A DNA stretch of 64,000 bases from Paenibacillus sp. FJAT-26967 (GCF_001541095.1 NZ_LMXH01000007.1:10391-74390); one strand, 5' to 3'. Shown: positions 1 to 8,848, counted from the first letter of the stretch. Notes: generated by a model not told the origin, from the sequence alone. Translations and numbers: made by a program.

Positions 1-330
1 CCTGTCGCTCCATCGGCTCCCGTGGCACCTGTCGCTCCATCGGCTCCTGTGGCGCCCGTCGCTCCATCAGCTCCCGTAGCACCTGCTGCTCCATCGGCTC
101 CCGTTGCGCCCGTCGCTCCATCGGCTCCCGTAGCACCCGTGGCACCTGTCGGTCCAGTTGGTCCTGTAGCTCCTGTACCACCTGTCGCACCACCGGTCGG
201 GCCGGCTGGACCGGTATCACCTTGCGCACCGGTTGCACCAGTGGCTCCGGCCGCACCAGTTGGACCTGTTGCACCGTTTGCACCGGTAGGACCCGGAGCA
301 CCTGTTGCTCCTGTAACACCAGTTGCTTCT
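1..330 (-). repeat. Collagen Gly-X-Y coding tandem repeat
   Basis: A 9-bp-based repeat encoding Gly-Ala-Thr / Gly-Ala-Asp / Gly-Pro-Thr triplets, most homogeneous at 1-160, where units of 27-36 bp recur almost exactly. It continues beyond the window. Confidence 0.9.
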
Positions 331-803
331 GCTCTTGTCAGAACAATCTCGTCGACCACAACATTCGAAGAACCGGCTAGTGGAGTCAGCGTAATCAGAA
401 CGGTAGCATAAAATGCATGATCCGGAACCGGATCGGTCACTGCATACAGCATTTTCCAATTGCCTTCGGAAGCATCCGGTAAGGTGCCGGAAAGAATGAC
501 CTCGGAATAGCCTAACGAAATGAATGTGTAGGACGCATCATAGTAAATAACAGATAAATTGACCTGCGGACTGACTAGACCACTTTGTTTGGCAAAAGAA
601 GCAGAAACGGAATAGCTTGCACCAGGTTCCGCAACGGAAGCCTGTAAGATTCCTGCTCCCACCAATCCGCCGGTCAACTGCATGGCGTATTGCCCCGACT
701 TCTGAACAGAATTCACCACTGAACTCGCGTAGACGGCCCATGGTGATGGATTTCCCGTTTCAAAATCCCCGTTTGTAATCAAATTAAAAAAAGTTACTGT
801 CAT
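1..803 (-). CDS. Collagen-like surface/exosporium protein, C-terminus off the left edge
   Basis: Reading the minus strand from an ATG preceded by AGGAGG gives an open frame that runs off the left edge. The first ~157 residues begin [20 protein letters not shown] and form a beta-rich, carbohydrate-binding-like N-domain of the type placed before collagen repeats in Bacillales surface proteins ('NTTRR-F1'-like). Residues ~158 onward are Gly-X-Y triplets dominated by GAT, GPT and GAD. The GATGAD units near the edge are nearly identical at DNA level, so the repeat number is probably variable. Such proteins form triple-helical filaments on spores or cells; the location is inferred. The opposite-strand Ala-Pro-Val frame is a mirror of these repeats. 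The C-terminal trimerisation domain, if any, lies outside. Confidence 0.85.
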   Translation of the reverse strand, partial: MTVTFFNLITNGDFETGNPSPWAVYASSVVNSVQKSGQYAMQLTGGLVGAGILQASVAEPGASYSVSASFAKQSGLVSPQVNLSVIYYDASYTFISLGYSEVILSGTLPDASEGNWKMLYAVTDPVPDHAFYATVLITLTPLAGSSNVVVDEIVLTRAEATGVTGATGAPGPTGANGATGPTGAAGATGATGAQGDTGPAGPTGGATGGTGATGPTGPTGATGATGADGATGATGADGAAGATGADGATGATGADGATGATGADGAT

Positions 804-1016
804 TTTTCCACACCTCCTCTCTCTTAATCTATTAATAAATCGATGTAAACGACTGTAACATCCATCTATTTTCCGCTAAATGGTCATCTGTTGGTAAGTG
901 GATTTCACTGCGTTCCGGAAACTGTAATTTTGATAATTAGGAACCGGTATGGTAATTTTAAAAGGAAGTGGAAATTTGTATATTTCCATATGAAGTGTGA
1001 AGAAGGAGAGACAACC

Positions 1017-1736
1017 ATGCAGCTTACGAATAAAACAGCCATCATTACCGGCGCTGGAAAAGGCATCGGCAAAGCAGCCGCTATCGCCCTCGCTAAGGAA
1101 GGCGTACATCTGGGACTTCTTGCACGCAGCACGTCGGACCTGGAAGCACTTCAGCAAGAACTTTCCACAACTTATGGTGTTAAAGTACATTTCGCATCTG
1201 CGGATATTTCCAAATCTTCTGAAGTGAATCAGGCGATCCAATCTCTTACGGACGCACTGGGGCAAGTCGATATCCTCATTAATAACGCGGGAATTGCCCA
1301 ATTCGGCACGCTTCTCGATATGGAGCAGGACGAGTGGGAACGCATTATTCAAGTCAATCTCATGGGAACTTACTATGTGACCCGCGCTGTCCTTCCTTCT
1401 ATGGTGAAACAGAATAGCGGCAGCATTATTAACGTAGCTTCGACTGCCGGCGAACGCGGTTTTGCGACAGGTTCCGCTTACTGCGCTTCTAAATTCGGCG
1501 TGCTGGGCTTAACGGAATCCGTTCTGCAAGAAGTCCGCAAATCGAATATCCGCGTCACCGCTCTGACGCCCAGCACCGTCAATACAGACCTGGCGACTAA
1601 CGCAGGCCTCAAAATCGGCGATGAAGACCGGATGATGCAGCCAGAAGACGTTGCCGAACTCATCCTGGCCACTCTGAAGCTTCCAGCAAGGGTCTTTGTC
1701 AAAGCGGCAGGAATTTGGACAACCAACCCTCAGTAA
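1017..1736 (+). CDS. Short-chain dehydrogenase/reductase, FabG-like
   Basis: A 239-residue Rossmann-fold SDR. The ATG at 1017 follows GAAGGAGAG with 7-8 nt spacing; the longer upstream frame lacks a ribosome-binding site. The NAD(P) motif TGAGKGIG is at residues ~10-17, the structural NNAG motif near residue 87, and the catalytic YCASK with upstream Ser near 155-160. Length and sequence resemble the 3-oxoacyl-ACP-reductase-like SDRs common in Bacillales; the substrate cannot be read from the sequence. It is a single-gene unit closed by a terminator. Confidence 0.85.
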   Translation: MQLTNKTAIITGAGKGIGKAAAIALAKEGVHLGLLARSTSDLEALQQELSTTYGVKVHFASADISKSSEVNQAIQSLTDALGQVDILINNAGIAQFGTLLDMEQDEWERIIQVNLMGTYYVTRAVLPSMVKQNSGSIINVASTAGERGFATGSAYCASKFGVLGLTESVLQEVRKSNIRVTALTPSTVNTDLATNAGLKIGDEDRMMQPEDVAELILATLKLPARVFVKAAGIWTTNPQ

Positions 1737-1764
1737 ATTTTAAGATTCATCAGGAAAATAAATA

Positions 1765-1801
1765 GACCCTGCAGCTTTTTATTGGCGGCAGGGTCATTTT
1801 T
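1765..1801 (+). terminator. Rho-independent terminator after SDR
   Basis: Stem GACCCTGC / GCAGGGTC (1765-1772 and 1788-1795) followed by ATTTTT, directly downstream of the SDR stop codon. Confidence 0.8.
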
Positions 1802-1844
1802 ATAAGACGTAAAGCAAGTCCAGTCCAGAAACGGAGGAATCTTT

Positions 1845-2354
1845 ATGCCGAAGAAACCGGAAATCCAAACGCTATTGTTCAAAGATGAGGGAACGATTCC
1901 CAACAATCCAAGGCTGCCCGTCCTTCTCTATAAGGGGGCATTCGAAGGACAGGCCGCTAATGCCGAGAAGATCTTCAACCGGAATAACTGGTTGAACAGC
2001 TGGACGGGCGGCGTGTTCGACTACCATCACTACCACAGCACGGCTCATGAAGTGCTGGGCGTCATCAGCGGCTCCGCCGTTATCCAGCTCGGCGGAGAGC
2101 ATGGACAGCCGGTCGAACTGGAGACCGGCGATGTGATTGCGCTTCCGGCCGGCACCGGCCACCGGAGACTATCGGCAACCGCCGATTTTCGGGTGGTCGG
2201 GGCTTATCCGGACGGGATGGAAGCCGATCTGCTTACCGGGCAAGCAGATGAACGGCCCGAAGCGCCGGAGCGGATCCAGCGCGTACCTGTTCCTTCATCC
2301 GATCCGGTCCACGGTGAGGACGGCCCTCTGCTAATTCACTGGAAGCAGACGTAA
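1845..2354 (+). CDS. Cupin-domain protein, YjlB-like
   Basis: A 169-residue single-domain cupin with an ATG after GGAGGAATCTTT. Cupin motif 1 is around residues 64-80 (FDYHHYHSTAHEVLGV, giving the His/His/Glu metal set) and motif 2 follows around 95-107 (GDVIALPAGTGHR, second His). The length and the surrounding sequence match the Bacillus YjlB family, whose activity is not established. It stands alone between two terminators. The metal-binding residues are intact, so it is probably a functional metal cupin. Confidence 0.8.
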   Translation: MPKKPEIQTLLFKDEGTIPNNPRLPVLLYKGAFEGQAANAEKIFNRNNWLNSWTGGVFDYHHYHSTAHEVLGVISGSAVIQLGGEHGQPVELETGDVIALPAGTGHRRLSATADFRVVGAYPDGMEADLLTGQADERPEAPERIQRVPVPSSDPVHGEDGPLLIHWKQT

Positions 2355-2355
2355 A

Positions 2356-2426
2356 ACACCCCTTACAGAAAGCCGGACTGTTCCTATGGCCTTCGGCCGT
2401 CCGGCTTTTTTTTCGTAAAGGGGTGT
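2356..2426. terminator. Nested bidirectional terminator
   Basis: Inner stem AGCCGGAC / GTCCGGCT (2371-2378, 2399-2406) followed by eight T, inside an outer arm pair ACACCCCTTAC / GTAAAGGGGTGT (2356-2366, 2415-2426). It lies between the convergent cupin and helicase genes and can serve both. Confidence 0.75.
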
Positions 2427-2523
2427 GCTTTTATATTCCTTGTCCATTTCGGCTTTGTTTTTTAGCTCTGGCAAGTTCCGTTGCCGTTTACCGGCGCCCG
2501 CTTTCCCCAACTTCCTCACGTGC

Positions 2524-4860
2524 TTATTTGGCATGTCGTACAGGAACCTCTTTACTCCCCTGACTCATCGGGGACTTACACAGCGGGCAGCTCTTGGCCG
2601 GGGGCTCTGCTTCCACGGCCCCGGTTATCCGCGACCACGCCGGACAGCCGGACGCGCCGCAAATCCAGGCTGCCACTGTTTCCGTGGCAGCCGGAGAACT
2701 CCCTCCGGCCGCAGAAGACGCTGCCGGTGCAGCCGTCCAGATCGTGACGGATGTCCTTCCGGCACGGGCGGCGGCTGGACGCTTCGCAGCAGGCTCCGTT
2801 CCCGCTGCAGGAGGCGCGGCGAATGCCGCCAGCAGGAAGCGGGAGACCGCGGCCTGTCGGCCTCTGAAGCTGGCGGGAGAGCTTACGAACAGCTCCTCGC
2901 GCGCCCGCGTCACAGCCACATACGCCAGACGCCGCTCTTCCTCCAGCGCCGCGGCTTTGTCCGGCGCTTCGGCATCCAGCGCAGAGCTGTGCGGCAGACT
3001 GCCGTCGACCGCTCCGATTACGAAGACCACCGGAAACTCCAGTCCTTTGGAACGGTGAATGGTCATGAGCGAGATCCGGCTGCCTCGTTCCGGTGACCGC
3101 TCCTGTCTGCCGGACGTGGTTTTGACCGCAATCTCATTCACAAACTCCATAAATTCCGGAATCGTATCAAAACGCGCGGCGGATGATTCCAGCTCATCCA
3201 GCATCTCCTTCAACATTTCCTTGTGCTGGGTAACGGCCTGCTTCTCATCCGTCTCTACATACGCATTGTAGAACTGCTTGCGGATAAGCTTGATCGCCGC
3301 GGCCGGATTCATAGGAGTCAGATCGCGAATCAGCTCCAGCTTCTCCCGGATCTTCTCCTTGTGATAGTCTTTGCAATCCGGCATCGTCATCAAATGAATC
3401 AGCGGGCCCTTCTTGGGCTGTATTGCTTCCTGCCTGCGGATATGAGCCATTGCCTTCTCCCGGCCCAGATACATCGTGGGCATAATCCCCTCCATCGCCT
3501 CAAAATCACGCCGGTTCAGCGACAGCCGCAGATAATCCATGACGGGCTTGATCAGCCCATGCTGGTACAGCAGCTGCCCGTCCCCGTAATCGATATACGG
3601 GATATTCCGCAGCACCAGCTGCTCCAAGAGAGCCCGACAGCTGCCCGCCGAGCGGAACAGGACAGCGAAGTCGCCGTACTCCCGCCGCTTCCGCTCCACC
3701 TCATCCAGAATGTGGCGGATCACCGCATCGGCCTCATCCTCAGCCGACTTGGGACGCAAGTACCCGGGTACCGCCTCGCCGACCTTGGTTGCCTTCAGCT
3801 TCTTCGGCCGCCGCTTCACATTGCGGCGGATAATCCGGTTGCCCAGCCCCACGATCGAAGCTGTCGAACGGTAATTGATATCCAGCGTAATCACTTCAGC
3901 TCCCGGATAGATCTTCTCGAAATCCAGAATAAACTCGCTTCTTGCCCCGTTAAAGGTATAAATGGTCTGATCATCATCCCCGACAACCATCAAATTCCCA
4001 TGAGGCTCGGCGATCATCCGGATTAGCTCGTACTGAAGCCCGTTCGTATCCTGGAATTCATCCACCATCACATATTCAAAACGGTTCTGAAGCATCCGCA
4101 GGAGCTCTTTATTCTCTTGAAGAACGTTGTGCGCGATCAGAAGAACGTCGTCAAAGTCCATCTTCCCGTTAGTCTGCATCCAGGATTCGTACCGGTTCAG
4201 AATGCTTTTGACGGCCTTCTCATGACTCGTCCCCTCCGGCAGATCCCGGAGTGCCATCCGGTTTATTTTATAAGAAGATAAAAGCGCAAGCAGCGTTTCG
4301 GGAGGATAAGCCTCCAGCGTTCCCAATTCCCGCATCATTTGTTTAAGCAGAATATGCTGTCTGCGCGGTTCGTTAAAAATCTCCAGACTGATCCCTTGTC
4401 TGCGGATAATCTGCAGAAAAAAAGAATGAAACGTCCGCGCCTCAAGCTGCGCGATATCCCGTTCCGTGATGCCCGGCAGCTTAGCGATCCGCGTTCTCAT
4501 TTCGGCGGCTGCTTTGGTCGAGAAAGTGACGAGCAGAATATTCCTCGCCTGCACTTTTCTTACGGAAAGCAAATGCCCGGTACGGCAAATTAAAACGGAG
4601 GTTTTCCCTGAGCCTGCCCCTGCGATCGTTAACAGAGGGCCTGTAAAATGGCGGACCGCCCGAAGCTGTGGTTCGTTAAGTTCGATGCCCCTGCTCTCCA
4701 ACTGGCGGAAATACGCCGTATCTTCTTCTCCGGGACCGACCAGCTGAACAGTGGTCTGAGCCGAAGCCAAGGGTGCTTGCGGAACGGCTTTCTCAGCCGC
4801 CCCCGCCGGTGTGTGTCTGACTGGCTGTGTATGAGTATCCAATTGCGTCTTCCCCTTCAT
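2524..4860 (-). CDS. UvrD/Rep-family ATP-dependent DNA helicase
   Basis: A 778-residue superfamily-1A 3'-5' helicase. Visible motifs in order: Q-motif region LNEPQLRAVRHF, Walker A AGAGSGKTS (~residue 80), Walker B VDEFQD, motif III GDDDQTIYTFNGA, motif IV region NYRST, motif V MTIHRSKGLEF and motif VI VAVTRAREELF. The C-terminus is Ala/Pro-rich and low in complexity, then carries Cys pairs (CGASGC, CPLC) that may form a zinc ribbon. It resembles the YjcD-type helicases of Bacillus rather than PcrA, which lacks this tail. The role in repair or replication-fork processing is inferred. It is a single gene with its terminator shared with the cupin. Confidence 0.85.
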   Translation of the reverse strand: MKGKTQLDTHTQPVRHTPAGAAEKAVPQAPLASAQTTVQLVGPGEEDTAYFRQLESRGIELNEPQLRAVRHFTGPLLTIAGAGSGKTSVLICRTGHLLSVRKVQARNILLVTFSTKAAAEMRTRIAKLPGITERDIAQLEARTFHSFFLQIIRRQGISLEIFNEPRRQHILLKQMMRELGTLEAYPPETLLALLSSYKINRMALRDLPEGTSHEKAVKSILNRYESWMQTNGKMDFDDVLLIAHNVLQENKELLRMLQNRFEYVMVDEFQDTNGLQYELIRMIAEPHGNLMVVGDDDQTIYTFNGARSEFILDFEKIYPGAEVITLDINYRSTASIVGLGNRIIRRNVKRRPKKLKATKVGEAVPGYLRPKSAEDEADAVIRHILDEVERKRREYGDFAVLFRSAGSCRALLEQLVLRNIPYIDYGDGQLLYQHGLIKPVMDYLRLSLNRRDFEAMEGIMPTMYLGREKAMAHIRRQEAIQPKKGPLIHLMTMPDCKDYHKEKIREKLELIRDLTPMNPAAAIKLIRKQFYNAYVETDEKQAVTQHKEMLKEMLDELESSAARFDTIPEFMEFVNEIAVKTTSGRQERSPERGSRISLMTIHRSKGLEFPVVFVIGAVDGSLPHSSALDAEAPDKAAALEEERRLAYVAVTRAREELFVSSPASFRGRQAAVSRFLLAAFAAPPAAGTEPAAKRPAAARAGRTSVTIWTAAPAASSAAGGSSPAATETVAAWICGASGCPAWSRITGAVEAEPPAKSCPLCKSPMSQGSKEVPVRHAK

Positions 4861-5018
4861 TGCTCGTAAGTCTGCTATCTAGTACTATACCATCCCTGCT
4901 CCACTTTAAAAAACGCCGGAGACATCATTTGTAACACAAATGAAATGCAGTTTTCATCTTCTTTTAATGTAAGTAGCCTATACTAATATTCGACCCCCTT
5001 TTTTAATAAATAAACCTT

Positions 5019-5053
5019 AGACCTGCAGCCCGTTGCTGCGGGTCTCTTTTTTT
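5019..5053 (+). terminator. Hairpin with T-run upstream of wall hydrolase
   Basis: Stem AGACCTGCAGC / GCTGCGGGTCT followed by CTTTTTTTG. No plus-strand gene ends here, so it either terminates a small RNA or readthrough, or belongs to the leader of the downstream hydrolase gene. Confidence 0.6.
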
Positions 5054-5059
5054 GTCCGT

Positions 5060-5215
5060 CCTGTTTCGGTCGCCAAATCGAAGAAGCGAATTTTTTCTCC
5101 ATGTACGGAGGCAATCTGCACATACTCTTCGAACTGTATAGAGACGAACCGGTAAGTTGGCCGGCTCCGTCACTCCCCTGTTTGCCGCTGATAAGCGTGG
5201 GCGGCAGCTTTTTAT
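5060..5215 (+). promoter_or_regulatory. Structured leader, possible divergent c-di-AMP (ydaO-type) riboswitch
   Basis: The ~230 nt between the hairpin at 5019 and the wall hydrolase have no gene. In order they contain pieces resembling the ydaO/yuaA consensus: CGCCAAATC (for CGCCGAATC), CGGAGGCAATC, GACGAACCGG, CTCCGTCA and TAAGCGT, with a closing GC-rich stem GCCGC/GCGGC followed by AGCTTTTTA. This class of riboswitch commonly controls wall-hydrolase genes. The hallmark GGGGGAACC is not intact, so the call is tentative. Confidence 0.33.
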
Positions 5216-5289
5216 GACCAACGTAGGCCCCTTAGTCATATTGTCACGTCAACAACGTGGTCAGAAATTAAGAGGAGGAACACATACTT

Positions 5290-5931
5290 ATGAAGAAACT
5301 ACCTATCGTACTATCTGCCGCAGTTTGTGCTGTCGGCTTTGCAAGCGCCGCTCCTTCCGTCTCGGCTATGTCTTTGTCGACCGGAACCCAGAGCGAGCAC
5401 GTACTGGATTTACAGGAGCGCCTCGATGCGCTCGGGTATTTTAACGCAGGCGTAACCGGATATTACGGAGCAGTCACCAAGGATTCCGTGGCAAAGTTCC
5501 AGCGCGCTTACGGTCTTCCCGCTGACGGGCAGGCGGATTCCCGGACCATCGCCAAGCTCAAACAAACAGCCGCGCCTCAAACGGATGCCCTGGAGCAAAT
5601 GGCGCGCATCATCTATGCCGAGGCACGGGGTGAATCCTATCAGGGACAAGTGGCGATTGGCGCCGTCGTCATTAACCGCGTACAGTCCAACTCGTTCCCC
5701 GATTCGATCCCGGGCGTCATTCATCAGCGGGGCCAGTTCTCTGCCGTGAGAGACGGGCAGTATGCCATGAAGCCTAATGCGAGTGCTTACCAGGCGGCCC
5801 GTGCAGCTTTGAACGGATCGGACCCGACATCAGGCGCGCTATTCTACTACAATCCGGACATTGCCACATCGGCATGGAGTAAAGCGCGTCCTGCCAAAAC
5901 TGTGATCGGAAATCACGTCTTCACCCACTAG
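5290..5931 (+). CDS. Secreted cell-wall hydrolase, SleB type, with peptidoglycan-binding domain
   Basis: A 213-residue protein. Residues 1-26 are a signal peptide with an Ala-rich cleavage region (SAAPSVSA). A PG_binding_1 repeat follows (about 36-93: SEHVLDLQERLDALGYF ... PADGQADSRTIAKL). The C-terminal Hydrolase_2/SleB domain starts at ARIIYAEARGE, with the catalytic Glu in that motif, then GAVVINRV. The domain order is that of SleB/CwlJ-like lytic transglycosylases. The ATG is preceded by AAGAGGAGG. It could act in germination or in vegetative wall turnover; the sequence does not decide. The long leader may regulate it. Confidence 0.88.
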   Translation: MKKLPIVLSAAVCAVGFASAAPSVSAMSLSTGTQSEHVLDLQERLDALGYFNAGVTGYYGAVTKDSVAKFQRAYGLPADGQADSRTIAKLKQTAAPQTDALEQMARIIYAEARGESYQGQVAIGAVVINRVQSNSFPDSIPGVIHQRGQFSAVRDGQYAMKPNASAYQAARAALNGSDPTSGALFYYNPDIATSAWSKARPAKTVIGNHVFTH

Positions 5932-5974
5932 GCGCAAGACAGGGCTTTCCTACACAGGTCTTACACGCTAATAC

Positions 5975-6011
5975 AGCCATCTTTGCCCAGACCACGCAAA
6001 GATGGCTTTTT
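5975..6011 (+). terminator. Rho-independent terminator after wall hydrolase
   Basis: Perfect 12-bp stem AGCCATCTTTGC / GCAAAGATGGCT followed by TTTTTAT. Confidence 0.9.
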
Positions 6012-6060
6012 ATTTGGGGAATTTGTCCAACTTCATGTTTAATCACACAAAAGTCCTCCT

Positions 6061-6212
6061 TATAGAGGCCGCTGCAAAACGAATACAAGTTTTGTAAATA
6101 ACAACCCAGTACCGCGCCGGTACTGGGTTGTTCTATTGGTTGTTCTTTTACTGGTCCAAAAGGAAAGGGAGTGCTATTAAGACCAAAGCAGGCTTGCAGC
6201 GGTCTCTTTATA
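6061..6212. mobile_element. Candidate MITE-like element
   Basis: A ~150-bp segment bounded by near-perfect terminal inverted repeats: TATAGAGGCCGCTGCAA at 6061-6077, and at 6194-6212 the complement of TATAAAGAGACCGCTGCAA. It holds an internal 15-bp hairpin and no gene. It lies exactly at the 3' end of the exporter operon. The TIRs suggest a non-autonomous transposable element; no transposase and no clear target duplication was seen. Confidence 0.38.
6100..6132. terminator. Strong hairpin, probable bidirectional terminator
   Basis: 15-bp stem AACAACCCAGTACCG / CGGTACTGGGTTGTT with a 3-nt loop, inside the MITE-like segment. It is the first strong hairpin downstream of the minus-strand exporter operon; the T-runs on either side are weak. 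Confidence 0.5.
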
Positions 6213-6231
6213 GCCTTTTCTTGTTGCAAGA

Positions 6232-7038
6232 TCATGAGCCTGTTCCTGAATAGCTTTTGATGGCTTTATTCCAAGCCAGATAAGCCAGTGAAAATAAGAG
6301 AACCCCGACTAACGGCGAGCAGTAAGCCAGCAAATCGGCATCGGTGAAGGATTTTAAAAAGAGCTGGGATGGATAAAAGGCGACAAATCCGATGGGGAGG
6401 ATAAACGTAAACAGAAATTTAAAAAAATTATTAAAAATGGTTACGGGGTATTTGACGATTTCTCTGAACCGGAAAACAAAAGCGATCACATGAAACGGAT
6501 TCGTAATCCAGAAACCCGTTGCCGCTGCCATAATCATTAGAGAAACCATAATTAACGAAGAGCCCAGCAGAGCAATCAATAATAAAACGATGCTTACCAA
6601 ATTCCAGGAGAGACCGAGTTGGACGGAAGCATAGATCAATCCGGCAGCCCCGAAGGCTAATTGGCTTAATCCTTTGATGTCAAAGACTTCGGACATGTAG
6701 TAGAACATGACATTAATGGGCTTCAAGTAATATTTGATAAACGTTCCGTCGATCAGATGGGTCCACAGATTCCAGATGTTATCGAAGAAAAGCTGCAGCG
6801 GGGATAAGGCAATCAGGGAAAACGAATAAATAAATAAAATTTCATAATAAGTAAAGCCTTCCAGGCTGGAGACGGAATTGAAAATGATCCACAAAGGCAG
6901 AATCCCCACAAGATTCGTTACCAGCATCCCGATCGAGCTTATAATAAAGTCGGCCCGGTATTGCATTTTCACTTTAAAATATTGAGAAGTGATTTTTAAG
7001 TAAATTTTAAAGTAAAACAAGAGTGTTCTCACTGCCAT
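6232..7038 (-). CDS. ABC-2 type exporter permease (second subunit)
   Basis: A 268-residue integral membrane protein with about six hydrophobic segments, beginning MAVRTLLFYFKIYLKITSQY. It belongs to the ABC-2 permease type found in pairs with one ATPase (daunorubicin- and viologen-exporter-like systems). Its start codon overlaps the stop of the upstream permease, so the two are translationally coupled. It is the last gene of the long minus-strand operon and probably forms a heterodimeric export channel with the permease at 7038-7829. The cargo is inferred to be the product of the hydrazine cluster or its precursor. The region is visibly more AT-rich than the flanking housekeeping genes. Confidence 0.8.
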   Translation of the reverse strand: MAVRTLLFYFKIYLKITSQYFKVKMQYRADFIISSIGMLVTNLVGILPLWIIFNSVSSLEGFTYYEILFIYSFSLIALSPLQLFFDNIWNLWTHLIDGTFIKYYLKPINVMFYYMSEVFDIKGLSQLAFGAAGLIYASVQLGLSWNLVSIVLLLIALLGSSLIMVSLMIMAAATGFWITNPFHVIAFVFRFREIVKYPVTIFNNFFKFLFTFILPIGFVAFYPSQLFLKSFTDADLLAYCSPLVGVLLFSLAYLAWNKAIKSYSGTGS

Positions 7039-7829
7039 TAACCCCCGTTTATTGTGATGACCTTTAATGCCCTGTGATGAAAGAAACGACTAAGGATGAA
7101 TAAAACAGAGATCCAGAAGAGTTGAACGGAGATGAATGTAAGGTAATCGGATGCCTGTAAGGTTGGTGTAATCAGAATAGTTAACGGAGTGTTGTAGATG
7201 GCTTGAAAAGGTAAAAGCTGAACAACTTCACGCAATGGTTCAGGAAAAAATGCCAAGGGAACCAGAGCGCCGGAAAAAAATAAAACGACCACTTCTTTGG
7301 TAATGCTGATCCCCCATATGGATTCGGTATAAAAGGAAAGCAAACCAATCATGTAATCGATCAGGAAAGCAATAATCAGGGCAAAGATAACGGCAAGAAT
7401 AAAAAAGAGAAAGTTCAGTCGGATTTGAATGCCTGCTTGAAATACAAGAAGAATGAGCAGAAAGGACGGAACCGTAATCGTCAGAAAGTTAGAGAAGACG
7501 CCACCCAGCGAATTACAGAACCGGTTGAACTGATAGTCAAGAGGCTTAATTATATCGGTTATAATGTTCCCGCTGATAATGTCTCTGGACATGAACCATT
7601 CCGTATAAACTTGAAACATCACGGCCATAGAGGAGGCTAACGCGAGGTAAACAAAAACCTCATTGAAGGTCATGCCGTTGATTTCAGTGTTGTTCTTATA
7701 AATAGAGGACCACAGGAAATAAATGACGGTCAAATACAGAATATTGCCCAGGAAAGCAAAGATAAAGCTTGCTCTCCTTGATAATTCCGTCATGAAACTA
7801 TTTCTGGCAATAACGAAATAGCGTTTCAT
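7038..7829 (-). CDS. ABC-2 type exporter permease (first subunit)
   Basis: A 263-residue polytopic membrane protein (MKRYFVIARNSFMTELSRRA...) with about six transmembrane stretches, typical of ABC-2 permeases without a fused ATPase. Its start overlaps the end of the ATPase gene (stop at 7826) by 4 bp and its stop overlaps the next permease, which marks a tightly coupled three-gene transporter. The expected complex is two ATPase copies with two non-identical permeases. Export or self-protection for the upstream biosynthetic pathway is an inference from operon position. Confidence 0.8.
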   Translation of the reverse strand: MKRYFVIARNSFMTELSRRASFIFAFLGNILYLTVIYFLWSSIYKNNTEINGMTFNEVFVYLALASSMAVMFQVYTEWFMSRDIISGNIITDIIKPLDYQFNRFCNSLGGVFSNFLTITVPSFLLILLVFQAGIQIRLNFLFFILAVIFALIIAFLIDYMIGLLSFYTESIWGISITKEVVVLFFSGALVPLAFFPEPLREVVQLLPFQAIYNTPLTILITPTLQASDYLTFISVQLFWISVLFILSRFFHHRALKVITINGG

Positions 7830-8848
7830 GATACACCGCCCTCATAAATATTCCGGATGATTTGTTCGATATCGACCTCTTCGATTTTGATATCTTTCAC
7901 CTGAAAGTGACTGATAACGAAATTCAGAACCTCCATCAGTTTTACCTCGTCCTGATTGATCGTCAGACTTATCCAGTAATCATCCGCTTTAACGACAGGT
8001 ATAGTGGTTTTCGCTCCGAAATTAGCCTGTACTTTCTCCGCGATCTGAAGATGAAGGTCCGGATCATTCTCCGTACATTCCAGTTTGAGCGTTCGGAACG
8101 CCCCGAAAGAGCGGCTTACCGCCTGAATGCCCCCATCATAAATAATCGTCCCTTTATCGATAATAACGATTCTTTTGCATAAAGCCTCTATATCGCTCAA
8201 GTCATGCGTCGTTAAAATAATGGTCGTTTTCTTAATCTCATTTAATTTTTTTATGACATTTCTGATTTTATTCTTAATGGAGACATCCAGACCAATCGTG
8301 GGTTCGTCCAGAAAGATAACTTTGGGATTGTGCAGGAACGAGGCCGCTATGTCGCATAACATCCGTTGTCCCAGAGACAAAAACCTTACCGGTGTCGCAT
8401 GCAGTTTATTCAAATTCAGGACTTCATTAAACGTATCCATATTCTCGTCAAAGCTCTTTTGATCCACCTTGTAGATTTCTTTCAAAATATTTAAAGACTC
8501 AATCACGGGCAAATCCCACCAAAGCTGACTCCTCTGGCCGAATACAACGCCAATTTGCTGCATATTGCGGGTCCGGTTCTTATACGGAATCTGGCCGTTC
8601 ACCATAATGCTGCCCTCAGTCGGTTCCAATACACCTGTCATTATTTTGATGGTCGTGGATTTCCCGGCGCCATTGGGCCCCATGAACCCGACAATCTCTC
8701 CTTCTTCCACCTCCAGGGAAATCCCCTTGACGGCATGAACCATCCTGTAATCCCCGGAAAATAAATCTTTGAAAGCTCCCGACAATCCTTGCCTCCGGTT
8801 CAAAACTTTAAAGCTCTTGCTCAAATCATTAACTTGAATGATTCCCAT
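7826..8848 (-). CDS. ABC exporter ATP-binding subunit
   Basis: The chosen ATG (8848, MGIIQVNDLSKSFKVL) drops 14 poorly supported upstream residues and gives 340 residues. Walker A is GPNGAGKSTT (~residue 58), the Q-loop FGQRSQLWWDLP, the signature LSLGQRM and Walker B VIFLDEPT, followed by the H-loop TTHDL. The C-terminal ~100 residues are the extension usual in drug- and polysaccharide-type ABC-2 ATPases. It energises the two permeases downstream, with which it overlaps by 4 bp. Confidence 0.88.
   Translation of the reverse strand: MGIIQVNDLSKSFKVLNRRQGLSGAFKDLFSGDYRMVHAVKGISLEVEEGEIVGFMGPNGAGKSTTIKIMTGVLEPTEGSIMVNGQIPYKNRTRNMQQIGVVFGQRSQLWWDLPVIESLNILKEIYKVDQKSFDENMDTFNEVLNLNKLHATPVRFLSLGQRMLCDIAASFLHNPKVIFLDEPTIGLDVSIKNKIRNVIKKLNEIKKTTIILTTHDLSDIEALCKRIVIIDKGTIIYDGGIQAVSRSFGAFRTLKLECTENDPDLHLQIAEKVQANFGAKTTIPVVKADDYWISLTINQDEVKLMEVLNFVISHFQVKDIKIEEVDIEQIIRNIYEGGVS

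Noticed and set aside
22-411. Plus-strand open frame of Ala-Pro-Val repeats
   Set aside because: It is the mirror of the collagen-like gene on the minus strand and has no ribosome-binding site or domain.
5921-6235. 104-codon minus-strand frame between the wall hydrolase and the exporter operon
   Set aside because: It spans the MITE-like element and its hairpin and has no ribosome-binding site; best read as non-coding element sequence.
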